A stretch of 64,000 bases of DNA, from the NCBI GenBank assembly GCA_947475165.1, contig CANJLD010000002.1, positions 186,001-250,000 of the forward strand. Reading direction: 5' to 3'. Below the pieces are notes generated by a model. The model searched no databases, had not been told where the DNA came from, and saw only the letters and a list, made by a program, of their open reading frames with translations. Source of the stretch: Bacteroidota bacterium. Its GTDB lineage: Bacteria; Bacteroidota; Bacteroidia; Chitinophagales; LD1. Each line of letters opens with the position of its first letter. Within the stretch, counting starts at the first letter, position 1. Made by a program: the position numbers and the translations under genes. Below are positions 36,220 through 45,292 of the stretch, in pieces.

Positions 36220-39200
36220 CTATTGTTGAATAGAAATGTTTCGGAAATATTTTTCAGCTAAGCCTTTGTAATACGGCTTTAAACTTGGTGGGACTGTTTT
36301 GTATAAATCTACCTCGCTGTTTTTTGCTTTCAGATATTCTTCGAGCGATGGTGGCATGTTGCGTTCCGATTCTTTTGCAGTGTTCGATTCTCGTTCTTGT
36401 TTTTGGTCGCGTTCGCGTTGGGCATCTTCTGCTTCTAATAATTTGGTAAGAATATCCTGTTGGCGTTTCAATGCTTCGGCTGTCAGGTTTTTGTTTACCA
36501 GTTCTTTTTCGGTTTGTTCCATCTGTTTGATGGCCTCACCTAAGTTGCCGAGAGAGTTTTTTCCGTCTTTATTCTCCTGTTGATTTATTTTCTCAAGTTC
36601 TCTGCGAATCTGCGATTGCATCTGTGCCATCTCAGCAAACTCTTTACTGTGTTGACCGCTTTGTCCTTTTTCTCCCTTTCCTTCCTTCTTCATCATTTCA
36701 CCCATCTGCTGCATCTTATCTTTCAATTGCTTTTGCATTTTTGAAAGATTCGGAAGACCGTTACCGGGCTTCTTACATTTCATACACATTTTTGGTTTGC
36801 CATCGCTTTGCTGTTGGCTTTCGCTTTGCTGTTGCTGCATTTGCTGTAATGCTTCGCTGAGCATCAATGCCAAATTATTGTAACCGGTCATGGTGAATTG
36901 CTGATTACTCATTGCCTTCACCACATTGCGGTCTTCCATATCGGAAATAGATTTGCCGAGGTATTTATTGACGTTCGTAATTTCTTTGGTGATGAACGAT
37001 TTAATTCCGTCTTGTCTGCGGGCAACGGCATACAAACTGTCTTCCACCATTTTAGAATTTTCTTTTATGCGCTGCTGCTCCTTCATCAAATCAATATACT
37101 TCGGATTGTTGATGCTGGTGTTCTTCATATTATTCATCAGCTTCTCCTCATCGAACGAAAGCTGAACAATATTTTCAAGCAGCTGACGGATGGCCTGCAT
37201 GTCTTCCGCTTCCTGTTCGGCATCCATGGCCATCTTCATATCAGAAAGTTTTTTCGAAGCTTCCTTCATGTTGTTGGCTGCGCTCTTCTGATTTTTAGAT
37301 GCTTGCTGATTCTGTTTAGAATCCATATTCTGCTTGGCATCTTCCTGTTGCTTTTCGGCAGTTTCTAAACTCTTTTCCACCTCTTTAAAATCCTGTTCAC
37401 TCTTGGTTTCTTCATTCAGTTTTTTCAAGTCGGCTAAATCTTTCTTTGCATCTTTTAAATCCTGATTTAGTTTGTCCTGCTCTTTTTTCAAATCTTCCTG
37501 TGCCTTTGCATCTTTTGCTTCTGGATTTTTTTCTGCTTCTTTCGAAAGCTCTTCCTGTTTGTGTGCGAGCTTATCTAACTTGTCGGAAGTCTCCTGTAAC
37601 TTCTGGTCGAACTCTAATTTCTTGAATAACTCCAGCATCCGGTCGAGTTCTTTTTCCATTTTCTCGTTGTCGACTTTCATGTCCTCCATTTTGTCAAGCG
37701 CGTCTTTCTTCTGCAATTCTTCCAACATCTTCTGCAGCTTTTCCATCATTTCTTTCACCTCCTTGTTCATCGTCTGTTCAAAGAGTTCCTGTAAACGCTG
37801 TTGTTTTTCGGCAACCTCCGGAGTTACTTCTTTAAACTCATTTTGTTTTTCGAAGTTGCTGTCCATCTTCTTCTTAATCTCTTCGAGTTGTTGTTGCAGT
37901 TCTTTTTGCTTCTCAATGTTCTGCGTCAAATTCTTTTTGTCTTCCCAATTCAGGTTTTGCTTTTCCTGCAATTTGTCTTTCATGGCAGTCAACTCATTCT
38001 TTGCTTCTGCGGCTTTCTTCATGGCATCCTTCAATTCCTGTTTTAATTCTTTGTTGTCTTTCGCTAATTCTTTATTCAACTCGTTGAGCGAAGGCATGTC
38101 AAAATTCATCAACTCGCTTTTGGTTGATTTGCTTCCGTGAATGCCATCGTTATCCCACACTTCGAAATAGTAAGTGATTTTGTCACCCGGCTTAATGCCG
38201 AAATCGGATAGCTGCCAGTAGTATTGAAAGTGCGAAGCAGTGCCGGGAGTGAAAGGCACATCCATTTCTTTTGTAACCGAAGTTGTAGAATCTGAACGCG
38301 TAAGCTGATAATTGAAAGTGAGTTTACGGATGCCGTAGTCGTCAGAAATTTCACCGATGTAGTAGAAATATTTTTGCGTAGCCGAATCGTTTTTCTCTTT
38401 CACCGCAATCACGGGATACAAATCGGGGGTTACATTCAACGAGTAAGAAACGCTGTCGGCATCTTTTACATTGCTGTTAGAAACCTTGAGTGTATATTGC
38501 GCGCTTTGCAAAAACGATTTGGTGAAAGTAAATTCGGCATCACCGGTGCGCTTAACATTGTAAGAAGAATCGCCCACAGCAAAAGAAATAGTTTCTACGT
38601 TTTGAGTATTGAACTTCCACGAAAGTTTAGTGCCTGCAGGAATAACCAAATCTCCCATGTTTTTTAAAACCTCGTTGTGCTTGCCGGTGTAGGCAGGATA
38701 GGTGCAGGCTACTTCGAAACCGGATACCACCGGTTTGGCTACCACATCGATGGTATATTCTTTACTGTGGCAGCCGTTCGCAGCAAATTGAAAAGTGGTT
38801 GACTTTTGAAGATTTACAAATTCATAAGAGAACGAATTCTTGTCTTTCTTCTTCAGCTTGAAAATATTTTTGTCGGCTTCTACAAAAACTTCATTAGGTA
38901 AAACATCGCCTTCAATTTTTACATCGAGGTTGAAGTTTTCGAATTGCAGTGCCTTTAAACTCTTGTTCTGAATTACAAATTGAAACGGAGCTTCTTTCTC
39001 ATAAAACGTATCGTTATGATAAAGGCGTTTGGTTCCTTCTTTAATAACATTAGGTGCTGCGATGATGATGAAGAGAAACAAAAGCACCGGTGGCGCGAGA
39101 TACTTGAGATATTTTTTATTGGTAGTTAAATCAATGGCAAAAGAAAAATCTATCGGCTTTAATTCAAATGCTTTTTGGTCGATGGCGGCAAGTAGCAATT

Positions 39201-39579
39201 GAGAATCGGAATTTGCGACATCGTTATGCAGTTGCAGTATGTTCAGCAGCTTGTCTTTAATTTCTTTAAAGTGTGTGCCTATGATATTTGCCGCCTGCTC
39301 GTAAGAAATAATTTTGCCTAACCGGTAGTAGTGCAGCAGGGGAATAAGAAAAAAATTAGCCGCAAACGCAGCCGATGAAAGAAGAAAACCAAAGAATAAC
39401 ACTTTACGCAAACCGGTAGAGAGATAGAAGTAGTATTCCAGCAAATTGATAGCGAGGAAAAAGCCAAGCACATACACAGCCGAAAAAATAGCACCACGAA
39501 TGAGTTGGTTCGTATAATATTTACGAATAAACTTATCGAGTTTGCCGATGAGGGAGCTATATGATGTTGCCTGCGCCAT
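36220..39579 (-). CDS. DUF4175 family membrane protein with long coiled coil
   Basis: A 1119-residue protein. Three hydrophobic segments are near residues 25-50, 55-80 and 150-175; residues 200-480 are beta-rich (probable Ig-like domains); residues about 490-1080 are a very long Glu/Lys/Gln/Met-rich coiled coil with a CMKCKKPG zinc-knuckle-like motif near 925. Members of this Bacteroidota family are uncharacterised; the layout suggests an inner-membrane anchor with a periplasmic rod. ATG 39579 (MAQATSYSSL) is chosen over 39588. The antisense strand carries large shadow frames caused by the biased composition. Confidence 0.85.
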   Translation of the reverse strand: MAQATSYSSLIGKLDKFIRKYYTNQLIRGAIFSAVYVLGFFLAINLLEYYFYLSTGLRKVLFFGFLLSSAAFAANFFLIPLLHYYRLGKIISYEQAANIIGTHFKEIKDKLLNILQLHNDVANSDSQLLLAAIDQKAFELKPIDFSFAIDLTTNKKYLKYLAPPVLLFLFIIIAAPNVIKEGTKRLYHNDTFYEKEAPFQFVIQNKSLKALQFENFNLDVKIEGDVLPNEVFVEADKNIFKLKKKDKNSFSYEFVNLQKSTTFQFAANGCHSKEYTIDVVAKPVVSGFEVACTYPAYTGKHNEVLKNMGDLVIPAGTKLSWKFNTQNVETISFAVGDSSYNVKRTGDAEFTFTKSFLQSAQYTLKVSNSNVKDADSVSYSLNVTPDLYPVIAVKEKNDSATQKYFYYIGEISDDYGIRKLTFNYQLTRSDSTTSVTKEMDVPFTPGTASHFQYYWQLSDFGIKPGDKITYYFEVWDNDGIHGSKSTKSELMNFDMPSLNELNKELAKDNKELKQELKDAMKKAAEAKNELTAMKDKLQEKQNLNWEDKKNLTQNIEKQKELQQQLEEIKKKMDSNFEKQNEFKEVTPEVAEKQQRLQELFEQTMNKEVKEMMEKLQKMLEELQKKDALDKMEDMKVDNEKMEKELDRMLELFKKLEFDQKLQETSDKLDKLAHKQEELSKEAEKNPEAKDAKAQEDLKKEQDKLNQDLKDAKKDLADLKKLNEETKSEQDFKEVEKSLETAEKQQEDAKQNMDSKQNQQASKNQKSAANNMKEASKKLSDMKMAMDAEQEAEDMQAIRQLLENIVQLSFDEEKLMNNMKNTSINNPKYIDLMKEQQRIKENSKMVEDSLYAVARRQDGIKSFITKEITNVNKYLGKSISDMEDRNVVKAMSNQQFTMTGYNNLALMLSEALQQMQQQQSESQQQSDGKPKMCMKCKKPGNGLPNLSKMQKQLKDKMQQMGEMMKKEGKGEKGQSGQHSKEFAEMAQMQSQIRRELEKINQQENKDGKNSLGNLGEAIKQMEQTEKELVNKNLTAEALKRQQDILTKLLEAEDAQRERDQKQERESNTAKESERNMPPSLEEYLKAKNSEVDLYKTVPPSLKPYYKGLAEKYFRNISIQQ

Positions 39580-39662
39580 TATTACCACAATGATATAACG
39601 ATTGCGCGAAAGGTTTGTTGTAAGTTTTAAATCTTTAACTACTGCAAACCTGAAATGTTCAG

Positions 39663-41399
39663 TTATTTATCCAGCCACACCTCGCGGAAGTTGCGATACT
39701 CCATACCGTTGTTGGGATAGTTTCTGACATATGGTTGCAGCAATCTGCGGTTCATGCTATAGTAAATGAGCAACACCGGTGCATCGTCTACAATCATTTG
39801 GTCAAGCTGCGCGTAAATTTTATTGCGCTCTGCAGCATTGGTGGTCACTAATGATTTTTCGTAGAGAAAATCGTAGTCTTTGTTTTTGTAGCGGGTTGGA
39901 TTTGCATAGGCAGATTCTTCCATAGTTGCCGGAACATTTTTTCCGTAAAACAATGCGAAGAAATTATTCGGGTCCGGGTAATCGGCAACCCAGCCAAAAC
40001 GCCAGAAATTTGTTTTACCGGTTTCTACATTGTTGGTGTGTTGCGCCCAAATAACTTGCGTAAGTTCAATTTCGATATTGAGGTTATCGGTTAGCATTGT
40101 CTTAATAGCTTCCGCCACATCCTGATTTCTTCCGCCTCCGCTATTTATTTCCAACGTTATTTTCGGAAAGCCTTTGCCATCGGGATAACCGGCTTTTGCC
40201 AGATATTCCTTGGCTTTTTTTACATCGAACGTGTATCCATTTACCTGCGCGTTATCGTAACCGGGCATGCCTAGTGGCGCGAAGCCATACATGGCAGGAA
40301 CGCCTTCGCCCTTGGCGGTGTAGTCGGCAATTTTTACGCGATCGAGGGCGTGGTTAAAAGCAAGGCGCACGTTTTTGTCTTTGAAAATTTTATCGGGAAC
40401 AAGGAAGCCGTAAAACTGTGTAGCATACTCAGGCACTATCTGCAATTGAAATTTTTTGTATTCGCCTTTTAGATTTTTTTGCTCATCAAGAATCTGGTCA
40501 ATCATGCTGAACGGTAGGCGGTATTTCATTTCCAGGTTTCCTTTCGCCAGTTCCAGCATTTCGGTTTTATCTTCCTTAATAAAAGAAATTTTAATGCCAT
40601 CTAAGTATGGCAGCTGGTTGCCGAACTCATCTTTGCCCCAGTATTTTTCGTTGCGTGCCATTACTACGGCTTCGTCTGCCTTCAATGCCTTTAAAACAAA
40701 AGGACCGGTACCCACCGTATGGTAAAGAATTTCGCCCTTGTATTTTTCAATAGCCTCGTGTGGAAACACCGCTGCGAATGGAAGCCCTAACCGGTTAAGG
40801 AAATCGGCATATGGTTTTACGAGGGTGATTTGAAAAGTAGAATCGTCTAATGCTTTTACGCCAAGTGCTGCTGACTCATCTGCATCGTGTTGCTTTTTTT
40901 CGCGGGCAGTATAAAGAACAGCAGCACCTTTAATTATGTCGCGGTAAAAACTAAAGCCCTGATTTTTTGCATCGGGTGTGCAGAGTAGGTTAAAGTCGTA
41001 TGCAAAATCTTTTGCCGTCATAACGCGGCCTTTTCCATCGGGGAAACAGGCATCGTCATGAAAAACCACACCGGTGCGCAAATGGAAGGTGTAAACGGTA
41101 GCCGTAGAATCCACATCCCAGCTTTTTGCAAGCAAAGGCTCTACGGTTAAATCTTTTTGATTGAAATAAACCAGGCCTTCGTAAATCTGATTGGTAATGC
41201 GGTGACCGGTTACTTCAGTTACACCTTGCGGGTACAAAGTTTTCAAATACTCCACTTCATTATAGCGGAACACACCTCCGTATTTTACACCACCTTTAGC
41301 ATCGCGCTTTTCGGCAGAAGAAGTTTTAGCGTTGTTGCCGCAAGAAGTAAACAGGGCAACAGAAAGAAGAATAATGGCCAAGCGATTAACTAAATGCAT
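39663..41399 (-). CDS. ABC transporter oligopeptide-binding lipoprotein (SBP family 5)
   Basis: A 578-residue lipoprotein (VALFTSCG). The SBP_bac_5 signature occurs near the N-terminus (YEGLVYFNQKDLTVEPLLAKSWDVDSTATVYTFHLRTGVVFHDD), with the usual hinge regions HTVGTGPFVLKA and VRLAFNHALDRVKIADYT and the C-terminal DDAPVLLIYYSMNRRLLQPYV. It resembles DppA/OppA and would capture peptides in the periplasm; no permease or ATPase genes are adjacent in the window. Confidence 0.92.
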   Translation of the reverse strand: MHLVNRLAIILLSVALFTSCGNNAKTSSAEKRDAKGGVKYGGVFRYNEVEYLKTLYPQGVTEVTGHRITNQIYEGLVYFNQKDLTVEPLLAKSWDVDSTATVYTFHLRTGVVFHDDACFPDGKGRVMTAKDFAYDFNLLCTPDAKNQGFSFYRDIIKGAAVLYTAREKKQHDADESAALGVKALDDSTFQITLVKPYADFLNRLGLPFAAVFPHEAIEKYKGEILYHTVGTGPFVLKALKADEAVVMARNEKYWGKDEFGNQLPYLDGIKISFIKEDKTEMLELAKGNLEMKYRLPFSMIDQILDEQKNLKGEYKKFQLQIVPEYATQFYGFLVPDKIFKDKNVRLAFNHALDRVKIADYTAKGEGVPAMYGFAPLGMPGYDNAQVNGYTFDVKKAKEYLAKAGYPDGKGFPKITLEINSGGGRNQDVAEAIKTMLTDNLNIEIELTQVIWAQHTNNVETGKTNFWRFGWVADYPDPNNFFALFYGKNVPATMEESAYANPTRYKNKDYDFLYEKSLVTTNAAERNKIYAQLDQMIVDDAPVLLIYYSMNRRLLQPYVRNYPNNGMEYRNFREVWLDK

Positions 41400-41444
41400 A
41401 CAAGTAATTTTTTAGTGGTGCGAATAACGTGAATTCCGATTCAA

Positions 41445-42479
41445 TCAGAATTTTTTCTCGTCTACGTTTTTAATGAAATCAATAATACCCGGATAATACT
41501 CCTGCTGTGCGTCCCACATGCTCAGGTGACCACCGGTTGGACAGTAGAGATATTTTCCATGCTGAACGAGTTTGCTCATCTCTTCCATTTCTTCGGGGTT
41601 CATAGTGTCGTAATGTGAGCCAATCATTAAAGTGGGAACAGAAAGGTTTTTCAAACGCGTCCAGCACTCCCAGCCCACTAATCTTCCATCGGGGACAAAC
41701 TCACTCGGACCTTGCAGAATTTCATACACAGGTTGATTGATGTGCTTGAACGAACGCAACACCGGTTCCGGCCATTGGCTCTCGGGCTTGCGCAAAATAT
41801 GCTTACAGTAGTATTCATCAAACACCAATTTTACATAAACCGGATTCATCAAATCGCCCTTCTTTTCAAACGCTTCAAGAGAATCTACTAAACTCTTGCG
41901 CATTTCGGTGCGCAGTTTTTTGTTGTATGCTCCATACTTTGCATAGTCAGCCGTCATGTTTGAAACGATAAGCCCTTTTAAGTTCTGCTGATACTTGAGC
42001 GCGTATTCCATTCCTAAAATTCCGCCCCAGCTGTTTCCAAGCAAATAGAAGTTGTCTTTGTTTAAGCCAAGCGCAAGGCGCACCTGCTCTACTTCTTCTA
42101 CAAATCTATCCAATGTCCAAAGCGAAGAATCAGTAGGTTGGTCGCCATAGAAAGAACCGAGTTGGTCGTATTCGAGTAATTCAAAACCTTCCTTCGGAAG
42201 AAACGCTTCAAAGCATTCCATGTATTCATGCGTGAGGGCAGGGCCACCATGTAATAACAAAACTTTAATGCGCGGATTGTTGCCGATTTTTTTTGTCCAT
42301 ACTTTAAATGTTCCCTTCGGTGTTGTAATAGGAATCATTTTTACTCCCGCATTTTCGGTTTCTTCTTTGGTGTAGCTGAAGTATTCTTCAACAGAAAGTT
42401 TCTTGTTGGTGGTTTCTTGTTTGTTGTTGCAGCCGGTTAACAACGAGACACACAAAAGTATAGAAAGAATGTTTTTCAT
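41445..42479 (-). CDS. Proline iminopeptidase-like alpha/beta hydrolase lipoprotein (S33)
   Basis: A 344-residue lipoprotein (SLLTGCNN). The fold shows the oxyanion segment LLHGGPALTHEY, EYDQLGSFYGDQP, the nucleophile elbow LGNSWGGILGMEYAL, and the late acid/His segments around MIGSHYDTMNPEEM and PTGGHLSMWD. The HGGP and GNSWGG motifs are those of prolyl iminopeptidase/tricorn-interacting factor F1 enzymes, which release N-terminal proline. It is the last gene of a compact minus-strand operon starting at 44636 and precedes the peptide-binding lipoprotein by 45 bp. Confidence 0.9.
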   Translation of the reverse strand: MKNILSILLCVSLLTGCNNKQETTNKKLSVEEYFSYTKEETENAGVKMIPITTPKGTFKVWTKKIGNNPRIKVLLLHGGPALTHEYMECFEAFLPKEGFELLEYDQLGSFYGDQPTDSSLWTLDRFVEEVEQVRLALGLNKDNFYLLGNSWGGILGMEYALKYQQNLKGLIVSNMTADYAKYGAYNKKLRTEMRKSLVDSLEAFEKKGDLMNPVYVKLVFDEYYCKHILRKPESQWPEPVLRSFKHINQPVYEILQGPSEFVPDGRLVGWECWTRLKNLSVPTLMIGSHYDTMNPEEMEEMSKLVQHGKYLYCPTGGHLSMWDAQQEYYPGIIDFIKNVDEKKF

Positions 42480-42494
42480 GATTTCAATTTTCGG

Positions 42495-43049
42495 TTAGTG
42501 CATACAGCCAATGTATAATTCAGATTTCAATTTAAAGCAATTCGGCTCCTGTCGCTTTAAAATGGCGAGTGAGCTGTCTGCGTTTGCTTCGGTTTCATAA
42601 ATTCCGGCTACCAGTGCAATTGTTTTGTCATTGGCATCGCGCTGATAAATTTCGAGATATTCTAAACTTAAATTATCAGATGGATACCGCCTTGGATAAT
42701 AATCACCGGCATAAATTTCATCTTCATCATCGTCTGCCAGCGCAATTAAATTTTTTGATGCGTTGTAGTGCCGCCCCATTGTATCGATAGGAATATTCAA
42801 CCGGTTGCTTAACGCATACATTTTGCTTTGCAGCGGAAAATAATTTAAGCCGGTATCTGCTACGATTACAAAATAGGTGGCGTGGTCGTAATCGGTAGTG
42901 TCAACCGGTTCTATTTCGTCTTCTTCAGCACCGGTTAATTTAATTGTTACTGTATCAGTTACTTCACCTTGTAATGCATTCTCTTTTGTTGCACTTGTAT
43001 TGCAGGAGGCGAAAAAGAAAACCAACACTATGAAAGAGAAGTGTTTCAT
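42495..43049 (-). CDS. Small lipoprotein, possible SPOR-like C-terminus
   Basis: A 184-residue lipoprotein (VFFFASCN) with an acidic stretch (EEDEIEPVDTTDYDHATYFVIVADTGLNYFPLQSKMYAL) and a C-terminal part LALVAGIYETEANADSSLAILKRQEPNCFKLKSELYIGC that has the pattern of a SPOR or similar ferredoxin-like repeat. Not confidently recognised. Gaps of 3 and 15 bp to its neighbours place it inside the operon. Confidence 0.7.
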   Translation of the reverse strand: MKHFSFIVLVFFFASCNTSATKENALQGEVTDTVTIKLTGAEEDEIEPVDTTDYDHATYFVIVADTGLNYFPLQSKMYALSNRLNIPIDTMGRHYNASKNLIALADDDEDEIYAGDYYPRRYPSDNLSLEYLEIYQRDANDKTIALVAGIYETEANADSSLAILKRQEPNCFKLKSELYIGCMH

Positions 43050-43052
43050 AAA

Positions 43053-43856
43053 TTAATTCGTGTGCTCTTTATGCTCGCTGGCATAAAAACGGAAAAGAAA
43101 ATAAGCCGCCAAAGCATCTAATATATGCCAGATGGCATGGCCTTGAATAAGGGAATGCGGGTCGCACAAAGGGCTGTCGTCTTTCCACATGTTCCAGATA
43201 GCAAATGCGAGGAAGAGCGAAGCGACACTGGCAAAACCATATTTGCGTTCGTGTACGTGCTTGCGGATAAAGCTGTTGAGCATTTCGTAAACAATGGTAA
43301 CCGTTAGGAAGAATGCGAAAATGGCATTGCCGGCATAATCAATAATTGGAATTTCTTCGTGATACATGCCCACCGCTTCGCAGATGAGAATGATAAGCAC
43401 AAACGATATGGTGAAGGTCCGGTTGGTCCAATGATAAAAACGCTGCAGGGCGTACGAAGCAGAGAAAGAAGCAATGAGATACATGCTAAGCATATCGAAA
43501 CTGCCACCGGTTTCTGTTTCGGTGGCGTGCATAGCCATAGAACCGGGGCCGAGAAAAACAACTATGCACGAAAAGAAAATAGCCGTAAAATTACTTTGCG
43601 TGAACCGGTTCTGGTTTTTGTGGAATGTTCCCTTTGATAATTGCCAGGCCATGAGCAGACCGGCAAAAATAAAACCGAGATTGCTCCATGTGTTAGCCGG
43701 TTGCTTGATTAAGCCGGGTCGCGCAGCTTCGCAAAACGCTCCGCCTACATCGGTAGCAGGACCAAACCAGCCAAACACCACCGAAAGCATGAAAAGGGAA
43801 AACGCAACAACGGCAAAGGAAAGCGTGATGAGAAAAATCCGGTTCCGGTTATTCAT
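43053..43856 (-). CDS. Ceramidase-like (CREST superfamily) membrane protein
   Basis: A 267-residue protein with seven hydrophobic segments. It carries the CREST hydrolase residues: CEAARPGLIKQPANTWSNLGFI, MAMHATETETGGSFDMLSMYL (His and Asp), and the C-terminal GHAIWHILDALAAYFLFRFY (HxxxH). This matches alkaline ceramidase (PF05875), which cleaves the amide bond of ceramide. Many Bacteroidota make sphingolipids, so the activity is plausible, but other amide substrates are possible. Lies 6 bp after xth and 3 bp before the lipoprotein gene. Confidence 0.82.
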   Translation of the reverse strand: MNNRNRIFLITLSFAVVAFSLFMLSVVFGWFGPATDVGGAFCEAARPGLIKQPANTWSNLGFIFAGLLMAWQLSKGTFHKNQNRFTQSNFTAIFFSCIVVFLGPGSMAMHATETETGGSFDMLSMYLIASFSASYALQRFYHWTNRTFTISFVLIILICEAVGMYHEEIPIIDYAGNAIFAFFLTVTIVYEMLNSFIRKHVHERKYGFASVASLFLAFAIWNMWKDDSPLCDPHSLIQGHAIWHILDALAAYFLFRFYASEHKEHTN

Positions 43857-43862
43857 GTGCGG

Positions 43863-44636
43863 TTAAAATTTAAACTTGGTATACACCGGACAGTGGTCGC
43901 TGTGCACTGCATCCTGAAACATGCGCGACTCCACTAAATTTTTTTCCAGATTTTTTGTGGCGGCTATGTAATCAATGCGCCAGCCTTTGTTGTTAGCGCG
44001 CGAGTTAAACCGGGTGCTCCACCACGAGTATTGATGAGGCTCTTTATTAAAATGACGGAACGTATCTATAAAGCCCGACTCGAAATATTTTTCCATCCAC
44101 TCGCGCTCTTCGGGTTTAAAGCCGGAGGTGTCTTTATTCGAAATAGGATTATGAATATCAATAGGCTTGTGACAGATATTATAGTCGCCACAAACAATCA
44201 ACTTGCCTTTTTTCTTCTCCACATCATGTATGAACTTGAAAAAATCTGCCAAGTAATTCATCTTCACTCCCTGCCGCACGTCACCGGTGGTGCCGCTGGG
44301 GAAATACGAACTCATAATACTTAATTCACCCAGTTCGATGGCTAGGTTTCTTCCTTCATCGTCATACATTTTTATGCCGCAGCCCTCACTTACTTTATCG
44401 GGTTTTGTTTTCGACAATACGGCAACACCGCTGTATCCTTTCTTAACTGCCGGAAAAATATAGGTGTGATAGCCGAGTGCTTCAAAAGGCTTGGGGTCAA
44501 AATCTTCGCGGGCTACTTTTATTTCCTGCAGGCAAACTACATCAGGGTTAATTTGTTTCAGCCAGTCGGCTAATCCTTTTTTAAGTGCGGCACGCACTCC
44601 GTTTACGTTGTACGAAATTACTTTGAGTTCGCTCAT
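43863..44636 (-). CDS. xth: Exodeoxyribonuclease III
   Basis: A 257-residue AP endonuclease/3' exonuclease of the EEP fold. KVISYNVNGVRAALKKGLADWL, VVCLQEIKV (metal Glu), YFPSGT, VCGDYNICHKPIDI, WWSTRFNSRANNKGWRIDYIAAT and the final VHSDHCPVYTKF are all present and in family order. It acts in base excision repair. First gene of a four-gene minus operon; a TATTTTCG box (44648-44641) ends 4 nt before the ATG. Confidence 0.95.
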   Translation of the reverse strand: MSELKVISYNVNGVRAALKKGLADWLKQINPDVVCLQEIKVAREDFDPKPFEALGYHTYIFPAVKKGYSGVAVLSKTKPDKVSEGCGIKMYDDEGRNLAIELGELSIMSSYFPSGTTGDVRQGVKMNYLADFFKFIHDVEKKKGKLIVCGDYNICHKPIDIHNPISNKDTSGFKPEEREWMEKYFESGFIDTFRHFNKEPHQYSWWSTRFNSRANNKGWRIDYIAATKNLEKNLVESRMFQDAVHSDHCPVYTKFKF

Positions 44637-44666
44637 GCTTCGAAAATAAAATTAGATGAATACTTT

Positions 44667-44726
44667 TTGCCACAGATTCACAGATTAAATGCAAAGTGTT
44701 TTTTTAAATCTGTGAATCTGTGGCAA
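44667..44726. repeat. 20-bp perfect inverted repeat made of CACAGATT units
   Basis: Arms 44667-44686 and 44707-44726 are perfect complements (core CACAGATTCACAGATT, i.e. two 8-bp units), with a 20-bp loop. It lies between the xth promoter and the terminator of the 44792 gene. Similar 8-mer-based palindromes occur at 48809-48874. Confidence 0.8.
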
Positions 44727-44739
44727 TGAAATAAAAAAA

Positions 44740-44763
44740 TCCGCTCCATTTTACTGAAGCGGA
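44740..44763 (-). terminator. Terminator of the 44792-45292 gene
   Basis: On the minus strand GTCCGCT...AGCGGAT followed by seven T; arms 44740-44745 and 44758-44763. Confidence 0.85.
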
Positions 44764-44791
44764 CTTACACCAATTGTTAACCCTATTAAGT

Positions 44792-45292
44792 TTATTGCAT
44801 TTGAATCACCAGCGAACTGAACGGATTATCGTTCATAATGTATTTTACATCGGCACTGCTTTTTTCTTCGCTGTCCATAGGTTGCAGAAAAATATCAGCG
44901 TCTACATACGTTTCTTTTTTGTCGAAGCTCTTGATAACATAACGCTTGTAACCGGCTATCTTAAAAATTACGCGGATAGGCTCGCCCAATTCTTTCTTGT
45001 TTAATGCCAGTGCGTAGTTGCCTTTGTCATCAATGCTTGCCTGCAACAGTTCATCACCGAATTTATCGAAGTTAATCTTGGCATTAGCAACCGGAAGTTT
45101 CGTGACCGCGTCAACAATTTTTCCGGTAATCACTAACACATCGGGGTTAGTAATGGCGTGGTTAGTAACCGCTTGGGGACCCGCGGTTAAATTGGTGTTG
45201 CCTGCTGTTAATGTGTTTTGCGCAGAAAGATTTCCACACACAAGGCTCAACAGGAAGCCTACGCTAAGCGTAAGAATGGTTTTTGTTTTCAT
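44792..45292 (-). CDS. Secreted carboxypeptidase-regulatory-like domain protein
   Basis: A 166-residue protein with a signal peptide (..GNLSAQ|N). Residues about 50-135 form a CarboxypepD_reg-like/transthyretin-type beta sandwich: VLVITGKIVDAVTKLPVANAKINFDKFGDELLQASIDDKGNYALALN..IRVIFKIAGYKRYVIKSF. Such modules are usually attached to TonB receptors or surface proteins; here it stands alone. Single gene with its own terminator. Confidence 0.8.
   Translation of the reverse strand: MKTKTILTLSVGFLLSLVCGNLSAQNTLTAGNTNLTAGPQAVTNHAITNPDVLVITGKIVDAVTKLPVANAKINFDKFGDELLQASIDDKGNYALALNKKELGEPIRVIFKIAGYKRYVIKSFDKKETYVDADIFLQPMDSEEKSSADVKYIMNDNPFSSLVIQMQ

Noticed and set aside
37472-38140. Open frame of 222 codons on the plus strand, rich in Ser, Phe and Cys
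   Set aside because: It is the exact complement of the Glu/Lys-rich coiled coil of the DUF4175 gene; its composition follows from that bias and it has no domain pattern. The neighbouring plus-strand frames at 36898-37368 and 36299-36583 have the same origin.
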